Both the position numbers and the translations under genes were made by a program. Shown one piece after another: positions 26,425 to 34,254 of a DNA stretch of 64,000 bases (its first letter is position 1; the number at the start of each line of letters is the position of its first letter). Where the stretch lies: positions 505-64,504 of the forward strand of contig JAAFJF010000006.1 of the NCBI GenBank assembly GCA_013298815.1. Reading direction: 5' to 3'. Origin of the DNA: Polaromonas sp. GTDB lineage: Bacteria; Pseudomonadota; Gammaproteobacteria; Burkholderiales; Burkholderiaceae_C. The notes under the pieces were generated by a model. The model was not told where the DNA came from. It was given only the letters and a program-made list of their open reading frames with translations, and did no database searches.

Positions 26425-27366
26425 TTAAAATGCAATCTGCCCAGACAAATACACACCCGTTTGCCGTTTAGGTGTGATGCCCGGAATAATGCGACCCAAG
26501 TCAACATAAGCCAGCGTCATAGACACATTTTTAGTGGGTGCCCACGCGATAAAAATATCTTTCCAAGCCTCTTCTTTCAACCCACCGCCCAAGCCAGCAG
26601 CTCGGCCTAGCGCTTCTAAATTATTCGGCTTGCCACGGTATTCCGCACCAATGGCGACGTTTTTGCTCAGCAAATAAGCGATAGAAAACTCAGGCACGAT
26701 TGATCGGCTGTTTTTACCCGGTGCACCCGAGCCAAAACCTAGCAAACCGTTTTGGTTGGCATTGGTGGAACGCAGCGTGGCGTTGACCAGCACGCTTTGC
26801 GCTAAAAATAACTTGGTGGCACTCACGTACACATCAGTACCCGTCGTTTTTGTGCCTAAAAAGTCCAGCACCGAGCCAATCGAGCCCGGTTTCACCGATT
26901 TGTATTCCACACCCACGGCGATTTGCGGCATCAACGAGTCGCTGTCCAACACCGCGTCACCCGCGATGCGTACTTTGGCACCGATGATGTCCATGTTGAT
27001 ATGTTGCCCTGGCGTCACGCCAAAAGGTGCAATGCCATTAAGCGCAATGGCTGGCGATGCGTCAAAATCTTGCCGCGCCAGTGACAATTCCACGCGGTTT
27101 TGGATGCCCACCGCCACGCCATACGTCTTCAAACCGTAATCTTGCGTTTTTGCTGCGGTCGCGTTGGCGCTGAACCCAATTTCGCCGTCTTCCGCGTTGC
27201 TGCCAATAACCGCCCAAGGTGTCAAACCACCACCCGCCGCGCCGTCAATGCTGCTAACGCCGCCTGTGAGCAGTAATTTGCCCGTATCCGCTTGTGCGTT
27301 TAAGCCTGTTAAGCCTAGTAATAAGCCAGCCGCCAAAGCCGTGAATCTTGCGCTTGAATGTTTCAT
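26425..27366 (-). CDS. DUF3034-type predicted outer-membrane protein
   Basis: The 313 residues begin with a signal peptide (MKHSSARFTALAAGLLLGLTGLNAQA) followed by GKLLLTGGVSSIDGAAGGGLTPW, a segment I recognise from DUF3034 proteins. Alternating hydrophobic strands and a final aromatic residue (VYLSGQIAF) suggest a beta-barrel. The function is unknown. It lies 59 nt upstream of the exported globin and is probably co-transcribed with it. Confidence 0.8.
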   Translation of the reverse strand: MKHSSARFTALAAGLLLGLTGLNAQADTGKLLLTGGVSSIDGAAGGGLTPWAVIGSNAEDGEIGFSANATAAKTQDYGLKTYGVAVGIQNRVELSLARQDFDASPAIALNGIAPFGVTPGQHINMDIIGAKVRIAGDAVLDSDSLMPQIAVGVEYKSVKPGSIGSVLDFLGTKTTGTDVYVSATKLFLAQSVLVNATLRSTNANQNGLLGFGSGAPGKNSRSIVPEFSIAYLLSKNVAIGAEYRGKPNNLEALGRAAGLGGGLKEEAWKDIFIAWAPTKNVSMTLAYVDLGRIIPGITPKRQTGVYLSGQIAF

Positions 27367-27473
27367 GTTGAATGTCCTAAGTGGGTTGAAGAAGGTTGAA
27401 AAATGAGGTCTACATCTTTCTTACGCAACGACTTTACGCTTGGATTCAACTATTTAGAAAAATTTCAAATAAA

Positions 27474-28697
27474 TCACTCGTCGAACATATTTGAAATCAA
27501 ATCTTCCTTAGAAGTCTGCAGGGAATTACCAACGGCGCGCTCCACCTCGCCATCCGACGCCACCAGCCCACCCACCCGCACCCCCAGCAAACGCAGCCGC
27601 TTCGTCAGTGGAATGCGCTTCAGGCACAGTCCCGCCGCTTGGCGAATCGTTTTCGGGTCAGCGGTGTAAACATCCAGCGTCTGGTCGCGCGTCGCGGCTT
27701 TGAAGTCGTCATAACGCAGTTTGATGCCTATGGTTTTACCCAAATAGCCCTTGCGCTGCAGGTCGCCTGCCAGTTTGTCACACAGCTCGGTAAAAATCGC
27801 GCCCAGCTCGGCTTTGTCGCGCACGGCATGCAAATCGCGGTCAAAGGTGGTTTCACGGCTGATGGACACCGGCTCGCTGCTCAGCGAAATCGGGTTGTCG
27901 TCGCGCCCCCAACTGGCCCGATGCAGCCACGCCCCTGTGCTTTTGCCGAAGTTGGCAACCAGCCAGGCTTCGTCTTTGGCCGCCAGCTCGCCAATGGTGG
28001 TGATGCCGTTGTTAATGAGCTTTTCATCCATTTTCGGCCCCACGCCGTTGATTTTCCGGCAGGTCAGCGGCCAGATCATCGTTTGCAAATCTTCTTCTAA
28101 AACGATAGAGACGCCGTTCGGTTTGTTGAACTCACTGGCCATTTTGGCGAGCAGCTTGTTGGGCGCGACACCAACGGAACAAGTCAACCCCGTCCGCTCA
28201 AAAATCGTCTGCTGAATCAACTTCGCCAACGCCCTGCCACCCTGTCGCTGACCGCCCGGCACGTCGGTGAAGTCGATATACACCTCGTCCACCCCCCGGT
28301 TTTCCATCAGCGGCGTGAATTCCAGAATCGTCTCTTTGAATATCCGCGAGAAATGCCGATATTGCTCAAAATCCACCGGCAATATGATGGCATCAGGACA
28401 CAGCTTGGCCGCCTTCATCAGCCCCATAGCCGACCCCACCCCAAACTGCCGCGCCGCATAAGTAGCCGTCGTAATCACCCCCCGCCCCACATAATCCTTC
28501 AGCCGCGCAAACGCCTCCACAGGAATATCAGCCCGCGTCTGTCCCTCTGCTAGCTGCTCAATAGCCTCATCCACCTTGCGCCGCCCACCACCAATGACAA
28601 CCGGCAACCCCTTGAGTTGCGGATAGCGCAGCAACTCCACAGATGCGTAAAAAGCATCCATGTCGAGGTGGGCGATTCGGCGGATTTGGGGGGTCAT
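27474..28697 (-). CDS. dinB: DNA polymerase IV
   Basis: The 407-residue Y-family translesion polymerase has the first carboxylates in HLDMDAFYASVELL and the second acidic site in RGVDEVYIDFTD. TCSVGVAPNKLLAKMASEFNKPNG and a helix-hairpin-helix with CRKINGVGPKMDEKL follow, then the little-finger domain. It bypasses damaged template at low fidelity. No beta-clamp motif was verified at the C-terminus. A single gene; no LexA box was identified by eye. Confidence 0.94.
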   Translation of the reverse strand: MTPQIRRIAHLDMDAFYASVELLRYPQLKGLPVVIGGGRRKVDEAIEQLAEGQTRADIPVEAFARLKDYVGRGVITTATYAARQFGVGSAMGLMKAAKLCPDAIILPVDFEQYRHFSRIFKETILEFTPLMENRGVDEVYIDFTDVPGGQRQGGRALAKLIQQTIFERTGLTCSVGVAPNKLLAKMASEFNKPNGVSIVLEEDLQTMIWPLTCRKINGVGPKMDEKLINNGITTIGELAAKDEAWLVANFGKSTGAWLHRASWGRDDNPISLSSEPVSISRETTFDRDLHAVRDKAELGAIFTELCDKLAGDLQRKGYLGKTIGIKLRYDDFKAATRDQTLDVYTADPKTIRQAAGLCLKRIPLTKRLRLLGVRVGGLVASDGEVERAVGNSLQTSKEDLISNMFDE

Positions 28698-28778
28698 GAG
28701 CGAATTATTATGTGCAGACGATATGTGTCTTGCAAATGAAGTTACCAGCTACGTAAATCACTAATACTAACTGCTGCT

Positions 28779-29135
28779 TTACGGCTTTACTTTGGACAGC
28801 CAGTCTTCAAACCACTCAATAGGTAGCCTCTCGTCTTCGAACGAACGTGAGCGTAATTCTTCAATTTGATAAGTATTGATAAGGTACAAATCCCACTGGG
28901 TTTCAACATCGGCAAGAATTGGGAGCAAACTTTCAATTTCTGGTGGTGCGTCGACCTCAATGTATTGACACCAAAATCGGTCGCACCACTCGGCAATTTG
29001 TTTGTGGGAGTGCGGCGCCCCAACAGGATGCGCACCCCACTCAAGCACCTTGATCACTGCCTCACGTGTGAACGGGAGCGTGACTGGGCTAAAACTCAAA
29101 CTCGTTGACGATACTGAGCTCATCGGAGCTGACAT
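28779..29135 (-). CDS. hypothetical protein
   Basis: I do not recognise this 118-residue frame. Its composition is protein-like and acidic: SHKQIAEWCDRFWCQYIEV, then LLPILADVETQWDLYLI, then LPIEWFEDWLSKVKP. No signal or membrane segment is seen. It lies alone between dinB and a repeat-rich gap. The start could lie downstream of the first ATG, because the first 20 residues are Ser/Thr-rich. Confidence 0.55.
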   Translation of the reverse strand: MSAPMSSVSSTSLSFSPVTLPFTREAVIKVLEWGAHPVGAPHSHKQIAEWCDRFWCQYIEVDAPPEIESLLPILADVETQWDLYLINTYQIEELRSRSFEDERLPIEWFEDWLSKVKP

Positions 29136-29268
29136 TTTTCAATTAATTTACACATTACGACTCCTCAATACAACCGATTTTCGTAAGTCTACCCCGAAGC
29201 ATTTAAGTATTCCACAAAACTTCCAGTCGGTAGGTCAAAACTTAAAAGCCAACCCTCAAATGAAGGCT

Positions 29269-29298
29269 CCTTCTTTCGCCCGGCGGGGCGAGAGAAGG
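29269..29298. repeat. GC-rich palindromic intergenic element
   Basis: CCTTCTTTCGCCC pairs with GGGCGAGAGAAGG around a short GGCG loop, and G-rich DNA follows (GGGGGATGAGAGTGGGGG). This layout resembles short palindromic intergenic repeats of many proteobacteria. Only one copy was seen in the window. Confidence 0.55.
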
Positions 29299-29358
29299 CG
29301 GGGGATGAGAGTGGGGGAAACACGCCAGCTTGCACAGCTACAAAACACTATAAATAAA

Positions 29359-29390
29359 ATAGCTGCTCAGGCAATAAATACGCTGGCTAT
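29359..29390 (+). repeat. dispersed repeat copy f (intergenic)
   Basis: The core reads ATAGCTGCTCAGGCA, then ATAAATACGC, then TGGCTAT, preceded by ACTATAAATAAA. It is nearly the consensus. Confidence 0.85.
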
Positions 29391-29420
29391 AGTCACACTT
29401 ACCCCCCTAAAAAGAACCAA

Positions 29421-30173
29421 TCAATCCACCAATTCACGCAATCCCCAAGCCTTCGGCAACTCCCCCGACGGTGGAATAACGAAATTGCCTGCGGGGGCGG
29501 TTTGCAAAACTTGCTCTACCAAGTTGGCGATTTGGGTAACGCGCAGCGGGGCTTGGTTGGCGGGGATCATGTATTTGCCGATACCTAGCATCCAATTTGC
29601 GACCCGTTCCAAGTAATTTCCAGTTTTAACCGCAATATCCGTTTGCGCCATGCGCATGAAAATAACGCGCTCAAAACCTAGCGTCGTGACCACTTGCTCA
29701 TCCAAACTTGCCAAACCTTGCTGCAACGCAGCAGGCAACATGCCAGGCTGGTGTGGCAAAACGACGACCAAATGGCGTATGCCGCTGGCGTACAGCCACT
29801 TGGCCAAAGCGGGGAGTTCGCTGGGGTACGGCGTCCAAATCGTACGTTCGCGGGCGTAGAACATGCGCGGTGGTTCAAACATGACAACGGCTGTTTGGAT
29901 GCGATCTTTGGGTTTCAAAGGTAACCAATCTGCCACCGCTTGCGTAACAGGCAACACTTTGACCCCAGCCATCGCGGCATGAAAGTCTTCCGTCGCCATC
30001 AGCGCCACATGACGGTAACGCCCCAAACTGACTGAAGCCACCAAGCGGCGCACCACCTCGCCACCCAATTTACCACCACCACCCGCAACCAGCACTGCGC
30101 CAAACTGAGGCTTAGCTATGGGTTTTAGGTACTGGCTGGCGGATATGGCAGTGGTTACGTCTAATGAATTCAA
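29421..30173 (-). CDS. NAD(P)-binding Rossmann-fold protein, unknown function
   Basis: The 250 residues contain a Rossmann start AVLVAGGGGKLGGEVVRRLVAS near residues 26-47, consistent with an atypical SDR/NmrA-like fold. Later segments (ALAKWLYASGIRHLVVVLPHQPG and FERVIFMRMAQTD) suit a nucleoside-diphosphate-sugar epimerase-like protein without the classical YxxxK. I do not recognise a specific function. A dispersed repeat lies just upstream of its start. Confidence 0.7.
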   Translation of the reverse strand: MNSLDVTTAISASQYLKPIAKPQFGAVLVAGGGGKLGGEVVRRLVASVSLGRYRHVALMATEDFHAAMAGVKVLPVTQAVADWLPLKPKDRIQTAVVMFEPPRMFYARERTIWTPYPSELPALAKWLYASGIRHLVVVLPHQPGMLPAALQQGLASLDEQVVTTLGFERVIFMRMAQTDIAVKTGNYLERVANWMLGIGKYMIPANQAPLRVTQIANLVEQVLQTAPAGNFVIPPSGELPKAWGLRELVD

Positions 30174-30192
30174 TATATTTACTATAAATAAT

Positions 30193-30224
30193 GTAGCTAC
30201 TTAGGCAATTAATACGCTGGCTAG
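30193..30224 (+). repeat. dispersed repeat copy g (intergenic)
   Basis: The core reads GTAGCTACTTAGGCA, then ATTAATACGC, then TGGCTAG, preceded by TTACTATAAATA. It lies between the Rossmann-fold gene start and the lactate dehydrogenase stop. Confidence 0.85.
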
Positions 30225-30273
30225 AGGCCAAAAACAGCCCCCAAATAGCCTTAATCAGTCTTAAATAGCCCGT

Positions 30274-31419
30274 TTAGTACGTTCCAGGCAGCAAAATCCC
30301 TTTATCCACATGCTGGATATTGGTATGCCCACAAAACGCCATCGTGATGTCCAGCTCTTTGTGGATGATTTGCAGCGCTTTGGTCACGCCCGCCTCGCCC
30401 ATGGCACCTAGGCCGTACACCATGGCGCGGCCGATGAGCACGCCTTTGGCACCCAGCGCCCAGGCTTTGAGCACGTCTTGCCCAGAGCGGATGCCGCCGT
30501 CCATCCAGACTTCGATCTGGTCGCCGACCGCCGCCACAATCGGTGGCAGCGCCTTGATGCTGGATTGAGCACCATCAAGTTGCCGGCCGCCGTGGTTGCT
30601 AACCACAATCGCGTCTGCACCAGTTTCAACCGCGAGTTTGGCGTCTTCCACGTCCTGGATGCCCTTCAAAATCAGCTTGCCACCCCATTGGGCTTTGACC
30701 CATTTGACGTCCTCCCACGACAGGCGCGGGTCGAACTGTTCGTTGGTCCAAACGGCTAGCGAATTCATGTCGCTCACGGCTTTGACGTGGCCGACCAGAT
30801 TACCGAAGCTGCGGCGTTTGGTGCCCAGCATGCCGAAACACCAACGCAGCTTGGTGGATAAATTGATGATGTTGGCAATGGTCGGGCGCGGCGGCGCGGT
30901 CAAGCCGTTTTTCAGGTCTTTGTGGCGTTGGCCGATGACTTGCAAATCCAGCGTCAGCACCAAAGCGCTGCATTTGGCGGCTTTGCAGCGGTCTATCATG
31001 CGAGCCATGGCGTCGCGGTCGCGCATCATGTAGAGCTGAAACATGAAGGGCGCGGTGGTGTTGGCTGCTATGTCTTCGATGGAGCAGATGCTCATGGTCG
31101 ACAAAATGAAGGGGATGCCGAACTTCTCTGCCGCTTTGGCCGCTTTGATTTCGCCATCGGCGCTTTGCATGCCGGTCAAACCGACGGGTGCAATGGCGAC
31201 GGGCATTTTGGCATCTACACCGACCATTTTGGTGGCTGTGGTGCGGTTTTCCATGTTCACGGCGACGCGCTGGCGCAGTTTGATGCTTTGAAAATCAGCC
31301 TCGTTCGCGCGATAAGTGCCTTCCGTCCACGAACCGGAATCAGCGTAGTCGTAAAACATCTTGGGTACGCGTTTTTTGTATAGAACGCGCAGGTCTTCTA
31401 TGGTGGTGATGACGGTCAT
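30274..31419 (-). CDS. FMN-dependent L-lactate dehydrogenase / alpha-hydroxy-acid oxidase (LldD-like)
   Basis: The 381-residue TIM-barrel flavoenzyme oxidises an L-2-hydroxy acid to the 2-oxo acid. Motifs seen are PKMFYDYADSGSWTE, PVAIAPVGLTGMQ, FQLYMMRDRDAM and VSNHGGRQLDGAQSS with the catalytic His and substrate Arg, then DGGIRSGQDVLKAWALGAKGVLIGR for FMN phosphate binding. The length is typical for membrane-associated LldD. L-lactate is the likeliest substrate, but mandelate or glycolate are possible. Confidence 0.92.
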   Translation of the reverse strand: MTVITTIEDLRVLYKKRVPKMFYDYADSGSWTEGTYRANEADFQSIKLRQRVAVNMENRTTATKMVGVDAKMPVAIAPVGLTGMQSADGEIKAAKAAEKFGIPFILSTMSICSIEDIAANTTAPFMFQLYMMRDRDAMARMIDRCKAAKCSALVLTLDLQVIGQRHKDLKNGLTAPPRPTIANIINLSTKLRWCFGMLGTKRRSFGNLVGHVKAVSDMNSLAVWTNEQFDPRLSWEDVKWVKAQWGGKLILKGIQDVEDAKLAVETGADAIVVSNHGGRQLDGAQSSIKALPPIVAAVGDQIEVWMDGGIRSGQDVLKAWALGAKGVLIGRAMVYGLGAMGEAGVTKALQIIHKELDITMAFCGHTNIQHVDKGILLPGTY

Positions 31420-31443
31420 TTAAAAATCTCCAGTTTTATTGTT

Positions 31444-31908
31444 TTAGCGAGAGCACCATTGCTTTTCACAAGGTGTTCCATCTTTATCACCGTCCATCTT
31501 AACGCCGGGGCAGTTCGCTAGAAAATACTTGGCTTCGGCGCAGGACTTCATTTGCGAGCAATACTTCCGCCCATCGCAACTGAAGCTGCTGGATGGCGTT
31601 GATGCGGCTGGTGAATTGGCGGGTGCAGAAACAGGCTTTTCAGGCGTAATAACCGATTTTTCTTGAACAATGGCAGCCTTCTCAGGCGTTGCGATTGCAA
31701 CTGCTTCACGTCGTTTTTTCTCGGAAGCGTTTAGTTCTAGAACCGAGGGGGGTTTGCGAAATTGCACAGCTGGACAGGGATCTTGCTGATAGGTGACTGT
31801 ACCGTTAACCTTGCATTTGTACGTTTGCTGAGCATTGACGCTCGTAGTAACGACAAAAAACCCCGCTACCAAAGCAACCAATGCGGGGAGTGATGAAATT
31901 TTAAACAT
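31444..31908 (-). CDS. exported protein with DUF4124-like and excalibur domains
   Basis: The 154 residues have a signal peptide (MFKISSLPALVALVAGFFVVTTSVNA). A short DUF4124-like segment follows (YKCKVNGTVTYQQDPC), then a Lys/Pro/Ala-rich linker and a C-terminal excalibur motif, CAEAKYFLANCPGVKMDGDKDG followed by TPCEKQWC. The Asp-x-Asp-x-Asp-Gly loop can bind calcium. The role is unknown. It sits in its own unit between the lactate dehydrogenase-like gene and pbpC. Confidence 0.82.
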   Translation of the reverse strand: MFKISSLPALVALVAGFFVVTTSVNAQQTYKCKVNGTVTYQQDPCPAVQFRKPPSVLELNASEKKRREAVAIATPEKAAIVQEKSVITPEKPVSAPANSPAASTPSSSFSCDGRKYCSQMKSCAEAKYFLANCPGVKMDGDKDGTPCEKQWCSR

Positions 31909-31953
31909 ACGTTTTCCTAAATAGCCAGCGCGCTTTGTAAAAAATGAACGGTC

Positions 31954-34254
31954 CTAGAGTTTAGACCGTACACCAGCCCCGCGCACTTCCAGCTTGATTT
32001 CGTCAAGCTTCACACCTTTGGGATCAACCAGCTGCACCACATGCCGCCCTGGCCACGGCAACCATTTGGCGGCGTTGCCTTTGGCGAAGGGTTTGCCGTC
32101 AAGCAGCCAGGCGACGTTCTGGCCTTCTGCCGAGAAACTCACTCGCTGGCGGTTGGGAGGAATGTCCGGATCTAGCGCGATGATCGTGCCTGAGGTGGGT
32201 GAGGTGATGCGGGCGCTGGAAGCTGAATTTCCATCGTTCTGACTCGATTTTGCATCATTTAAGCCATTTTTACCCTTATTTATAGCTATAGCCGGCGTAT
32301 TTACTGCCTGAGCAGCTATTTTGTTGATAGCAAATTGCGATTGCTCTGTTCCCGTCAAAAACCACTCCTGCCGCGCCGCTTCCACCATGGTCATGCCGTT
32401 TTGGGCAAACTGTGCCTGAACTTGTACGAGGTTTGACGGTGCAGGCGGCGCTTTGCTGGACTCGTTTTGATGCAAAAACTGCATCACCGCTGCCCACACG
32501 GGCGCTGCGCCCGCGGTGCCGCTCACGTCCCACATGGCTGCGCCGCTGGCGTTGCCCACCCACACCCCTACGGTGTAGCGCTGCGAGTAGCCCACCGCCC
32601 AGTTGTCGCGCATGTCTTTGCTGGTGCCCGTTTTGACGGCGCTCCAAAACCGCGTCGCCAGCACGCTGTCGGAGCCAAAGGTGCGGGCACGGGCGTTGGT
32701 GTCGCTCAGAATGTCGCTGACGATGAAGGCGGCGCGCGGGTCTATGGCTTGGATTGTGGCTTGGGTACTTGTTGTTTCAGGACGAACGGTTAAATAAGTT
32801 GGACTGGCACGCCCACCATTCGCCAAGCTGCGGTAAGCATTGGTCAAATTCAACAACGACACCTCGGCACTGCCTAGAGCCAAGCTATAGCCGTAAAAGT
32901 CACCCGCCTCCTTGAGCGGCAAGCCCAGCGTTTTGAGCTGTTTGGCAAAGGCATCGGGCGACACCATCACCAAGGCGCGCACCGCTGGCACATTGAGCGA
33001 CGAGCCCAGCGCGGTGCGCACCGAAACCCAGCCTTTGAACTGGCGGTCGTAGTTTTGCGGAATGTAGAGGCCGCCGGCGGTTTGAATGTGGGTGGGCGAG
33101 TCCTCCAGCAGCGAAGCCGCCGTCAAACGCCGCTCGGCAATCGCCTGCGCGTACAAAAACGGTTTCAGCGTGGAGCCGGGCTGACGCAATGCGGTGACAA
33201 AGTCCACCTCGCCAGATCGCCCCAACTCCCCCGACGAACCGACATACGCCAGCACCGCGCCGGTGGCGTTGTCCAGCACCACAATGGCACCGTCTTGCAC
33301 GTTGCGGTTTTGCAGCTCGCGCAGGTGGCGATTCAATGTTTGGTCGGCGAAGCGTTGCAGCGGGGCGCGCAGGGTCGTTGTCACCGTTCGGGCTGAGCTT
33401 GTCGAAGCCTTCTCAGTCTTCTTCGAACCCGCAGACCCTTGGCCCAGCTCAGGGCGAACGGAAAGGACTCGCCGCGCCACATGCGGCGCGATGCCGCTGC
33501 TGGCGTCAAACTCCTTGCGCTGCAGGGCGGCGGTGACGTACAAATCCAGCCCCACGCAATCCGTCTTGACTGTCGGCTGCATCACCTTGAGCACGCCGCA
33601 AGCCCGCAGCGCGACGGCGGAAGGTTTAGCATTGGGAGCGCGAACCAGAGCGGCGGTGACTGCCGCCTCGCGGTCGTCCAGCCCATGCGCGGCCTTGCCA
33701 AACAGGGTGCGGCTGAGAGCGTCTATGCCCACCATCTCGCCCCGAAAAGGCACGTTGTTCAGATATGCTTCCAAAATCTGGTCTTTACGCCAACTGCGCT
33801 CCAGCAACTGAGCAGACACGGTTTGCCCGACTTTTTGCAACACTGATCGCCCGCCTGCTGCGGTCTTCAAATCTTCATCCAACAGCCCAGCCAGTTGCAT
33901 GGTGATGGTGGAGGCTCCGCGTGTTTTGGTGTTCCACACATTGCCCCAAGCTGCGCTGGATACTGCCCGCCAATCGACCCCGCTGTGCTCGTAAAAGCGC
34001 TTGTCTTCACTCAGCACCATGGCGGTACGCAAAGCGGGCGAGATATCAGCCAACGCCACCCACTGGCCACGCCGCACGGTTTTGTCGGCGCGCAGGCTGT
34101 GCATTAATTCGCCGTTTCGGTCCAAAACGCGCACGTCAGACGGTTGAAAAGTGCTTTTTACCTCTTCAAATTTAGGCATAGCCAGCGTATTATCTGCCTG
34201 AATAGCTATTATTAATATAGCAATTGTCTGACAGATGACACGATGAATAGTCAT
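31954..34254 (-). CDS. pbpC: penicillin-binding protein 1C (bifunctional peptidoglycan synthase)
   Basis: The 766 residues start with a membrane anchor. A GT51 transglycosylase domain follows (catalytic Glu in VLSEDKRFYEHSGVD; RGASTITMQLAGLL), then a transpeptidase domain with S361-T-L-K, SSLNVP and VKTGTS. The C-terminal BiPBP_C domain ends the protein (SPTSGTIIALDPDIPPNRQR). Three repeat-derived segments are in frame: residues 16-26 (IAIQADNTLAM), about 265-291 (a different palindromic element) and 646-656 (IAAQAVNTPAI). All fall in linkers. Its ATG overlaps the macroglobulin stop (TAATG), matching the yfhM-pbpC order of E. coli. Confidence 0.94.
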   Translation of the reverse strand: MTIHRVICQTIAILIIAIQADNTLAMPKFEEVKSTFQPSDVRVLDRNGELMHSLRADKTVRRGQWVALADISPALRTAMVLSEDKRFYEHSGVDWRAVSSAAWGNVWNTKTRGASTITMQLAGLLDEDLKTAAGGRSVLQKVGQTVSAQLLERSWRKDQILEAYLNNVPFRGEMVGIDALSRTLFGKAAHGLDDREAAVTAALVRAPNAKPSAVALRACGVLKVMQPTVKTDCVGLDLYVTAALQRKEFDASSGIAPHVARRVLSVRPELGQGSAGSKKTEKASTSSARTVTTTLRAPLQRFADQTLNRHLRELQNRNVQDGAIVVLDNATGAVLAYVGSSGELGRSGEVDFVTALRQPGSTLKPFLYAQAIAERRLTAASLLEDSPTHIQTAGGLYIPQNYDRQFKGWVSVRTALGSSLNVPAVRALVMVSPDAFAKQLKTLGLPLKEAGDFYGYSLALGSAEVSLLNLTNAYRSLANGGRASPTYLTVRPETTSTQATIQAIDPRAAFIVSDILSDTNARARTFGSDSVLATRFWSAVKTGTSKDMRDNWAVGYSQRYTVGVWVGNASGAAMWDVSGTAGAAPVWAAVMQFLHQNESSKAPPAPSNLVQVQAQFAQNGMTMVEAARQEWFLTGTEQSQFAINKIAAQAVNTPAIAINKGKNGLNDAKSSQNDGNSASSARITSPTSGTIIALDPDIPPNRQRVSFSAEGQNVAWLLDGKPFAKGNAAKWLPWPGRHVVQLVDPKGVKLDEIKLEVRGAGVRSKL
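32288..32319 (-). repeat. dispersed repeat copy h (inside pbpC, C-terminal linker)
   Basis: The minus strand reads ATAGCTGCTCAGGCA, then GTAAATACGCC, then GGCTAT. It is translated as IAAQAVNTPAI between the transpeptidase and BiPBP_C domains. Confidence 0.9.
33384..33461. repeat. second palindromic repeat type inside pbpC
   Basis: The left arm CCGTTCGGGCTGAGC and the right arm GCTCAGGGCGAACGG are inverted near-copies, about 50 nt apart; CTTGTCGAAG follows the left arm. Short elements with a GTTCGGGCTGAGCTTGTCGAAG-like arm are widespread in proteobacterial genomes. Here the element is in frame and encodes about 26 residues between the transglycosylase and transpeptidase domains. Confidence 0.75.
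34178..34209 (-). repeat. dispersed repeat copy i (inside pbpC, N-terminus)
   Basis: The minus strand reads ATAGCTATTCAGGCA, then GATAATACGC, then TGGCTAT. It is translated as IAIQADNTLAM at the end of the N-terminal membrane anchor. Confidence 0.9.

Larger units (their letters stand above)
29136..29420. other. repeat-bearing intergenic region
   Basis: About 285 bp without a gene. It holds a GC-rich palindromic element (29269-29298) followed by G-rich DNA, and a dispersed repeat copy (29359-29390). An open frame across it on the plus strand looks spurious. Confidence 0.7.

Noticed and set aside
29002-29616. 204-codon plus-strand frame containing IAAQAINTLA
   Set aside because: It overlaps two better genes on the other strand and crosses an intergenic gap; the peptide arises only because an intergenic repeat copy happens to lack TAG.
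31917-31936. Possible eroded repeat copy between pbpC and the excalibur gene
   Set aside because: Only the segment ATAGCCAGCG matches the right end; the rest is unrelated.
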